Shown: one piece after another, positions 15,627-15,926 of the stretch
How the letters are laid out: each line of letters starts with the position of its first letter
Numbering within the stretch: the first letter of the stretch is position 1
Assembly (NCBI GenBank): GCA_025924495.1
Contig: JAICIG010000153.1
Location: 1-15,926 of the forward strand
Direction: 5' to 3'
Origin: Pirellulales bacterium
GTDB lineage: Bacteria > Planctomycetota > Planctomycetia > Pirellulales > JAICIG01
Length of the DNA: 15,926 nucleotides
Position numbers and translations under genes: made by a program
The notes under the pieces: model-generated
The model's database searches: none
What the model was told of the DNA's origin: nothing
The model's input: only the letters and a program-made list of their open reading frames with translations

Positions 15627-15926
15627 CTATTTGTCCGGCGTCGATCGTTCCGGCTCTTCGGCGGGCGGCTTGACCGCTACTTCTTCGTGGAATGGCTTGC
15701 CGGCCTTATAAAGCGCTAGCCGCTTCTCGTTCTCGCGCTGATCGCGATCCTCGCAAGGCTGCGACATCTCCATCGCCTTGGTCTGCCACTTGATCGCGGA
15801 CTCGAAGTCGCCCGTCTCGGCATAGGCCGCTGCCAAGGTGGCAAGGCACATCCACTCGCTCCAGTCGGCCAACTCGCATGCTTTCTTGGCGATCTGAATT
15901 GCCTTCTTGCCGTCGCGCAGGTGGTA
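15627..15926 (-). CDS. TPR protein, C-terminal part (5' partial)
   Basis: The minus-strand frame is open from the window edge to the TAG at 15627-15629, giving 99 residues. It begins YHLRDGKKAIQIAKKACELA and continues with a classic TPR, LATLAAAYAETGDFESAIKW, followed by a charged stretch, LALYKAGKPFHEE, and a Pro/Glu-rich tail. A TTG inside the frame at 15872 is not taken as the start because the codons before it already encode the preceding TPR helix. This ending is common in large planctomycete proteins in which TPRs follow a kinase, sulfatase-modifying or other domain; that upstream part lies outside the window, so the full function cannot be stated. Confidence 0.8.
   Translation of the reverse strand, partial: YHLRDGKKAIQIAKKACELADWSEWMCLATLAAAYAETGDFESAIKWQTKAMEMSQPCEDRDQRENEKRLALYKAGKPFHEEVAVKPPAEEPERSTPDK

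Noticed and set aside
15619..15637. CGGAC/GTCCG stem between the convergent lipoprotein and TPR genes as a bidirectional terminator
   Set aside because: The stem is only 5 bp, overlaps the TPR stop codon, and has no T-run on either side.

Overview
The window looks like chromosomal DNA from a planctomycete, probably of the Pirellulales or a related order. The evidence is a DUF1559-family protein (a family greatly expanded in this phylum), a DUF4129 membrane protein with a long Gln/Gly-rich segment, a c554-like multihaem cytochrome fused to TPRs, and a phylum-typical TPR tail protein at the right edge. The sequence is moderately GC-rich by eye. Genes are loosely packed, with gaps of about 140 to 760 bp between most of them. 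I see no rRNA, tRNA, CRISPR array, integrase or insertion sequence.

Layout. (1) Positions 1-896, plus strand: the 3' part of a DUF4129 gene. It opens with a 15-bp tandem repeat that stays in frame. (2) Positions 910-10815, minus strand, transcribed right to left: a CusB/CzcB-like periplasmic adaptor and a CusA/CzcA-like RND pump, 3 bp apart; then a large MscK-type mechanosensitive channel; then a secreted trypsin-like protease with its own consensus -10 box. (3) Positions 10816-11573: a 758-bp stretch without a recognisable gene. It holds the leader of the efflux operon and a possible 31-codon ORF with a strong Shine-Dalgarno site. (4) Positions 11574-12350, minus strand: an atypical DUF1559 protein. 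(5) Divergent from it, plus strand: a seven-haem cytochrome/TPR protein followed by a transglutaminase-like lipoprotein (12565-15598). (6) Right edge, minus strand: the C-terminal part of a TPR protein, convergent with the lipoprotein gene.

How the genes fit together. Most recognisable products act in the cell envelope: tripartite metal-cation efflux, osmotic safety valve, exported protease, exported cytochrome and lipoprotein. The only clear functional unit is adaptor plus RND pump, and its outer-membrane partner is not in the window. The cytochrome and the lipoprotein may be co-transcribed, but their 139-bp gap leaves this open. I do not see a clearly new defence or biosynthetic system. The best leads are the expanded GQQGQ repeat, the small ORF next to a perfect inverted repeat, the DUF1559 protein that lacks the pilin-type N terminus, and the protease with a non-PDZ C-terminal domain.
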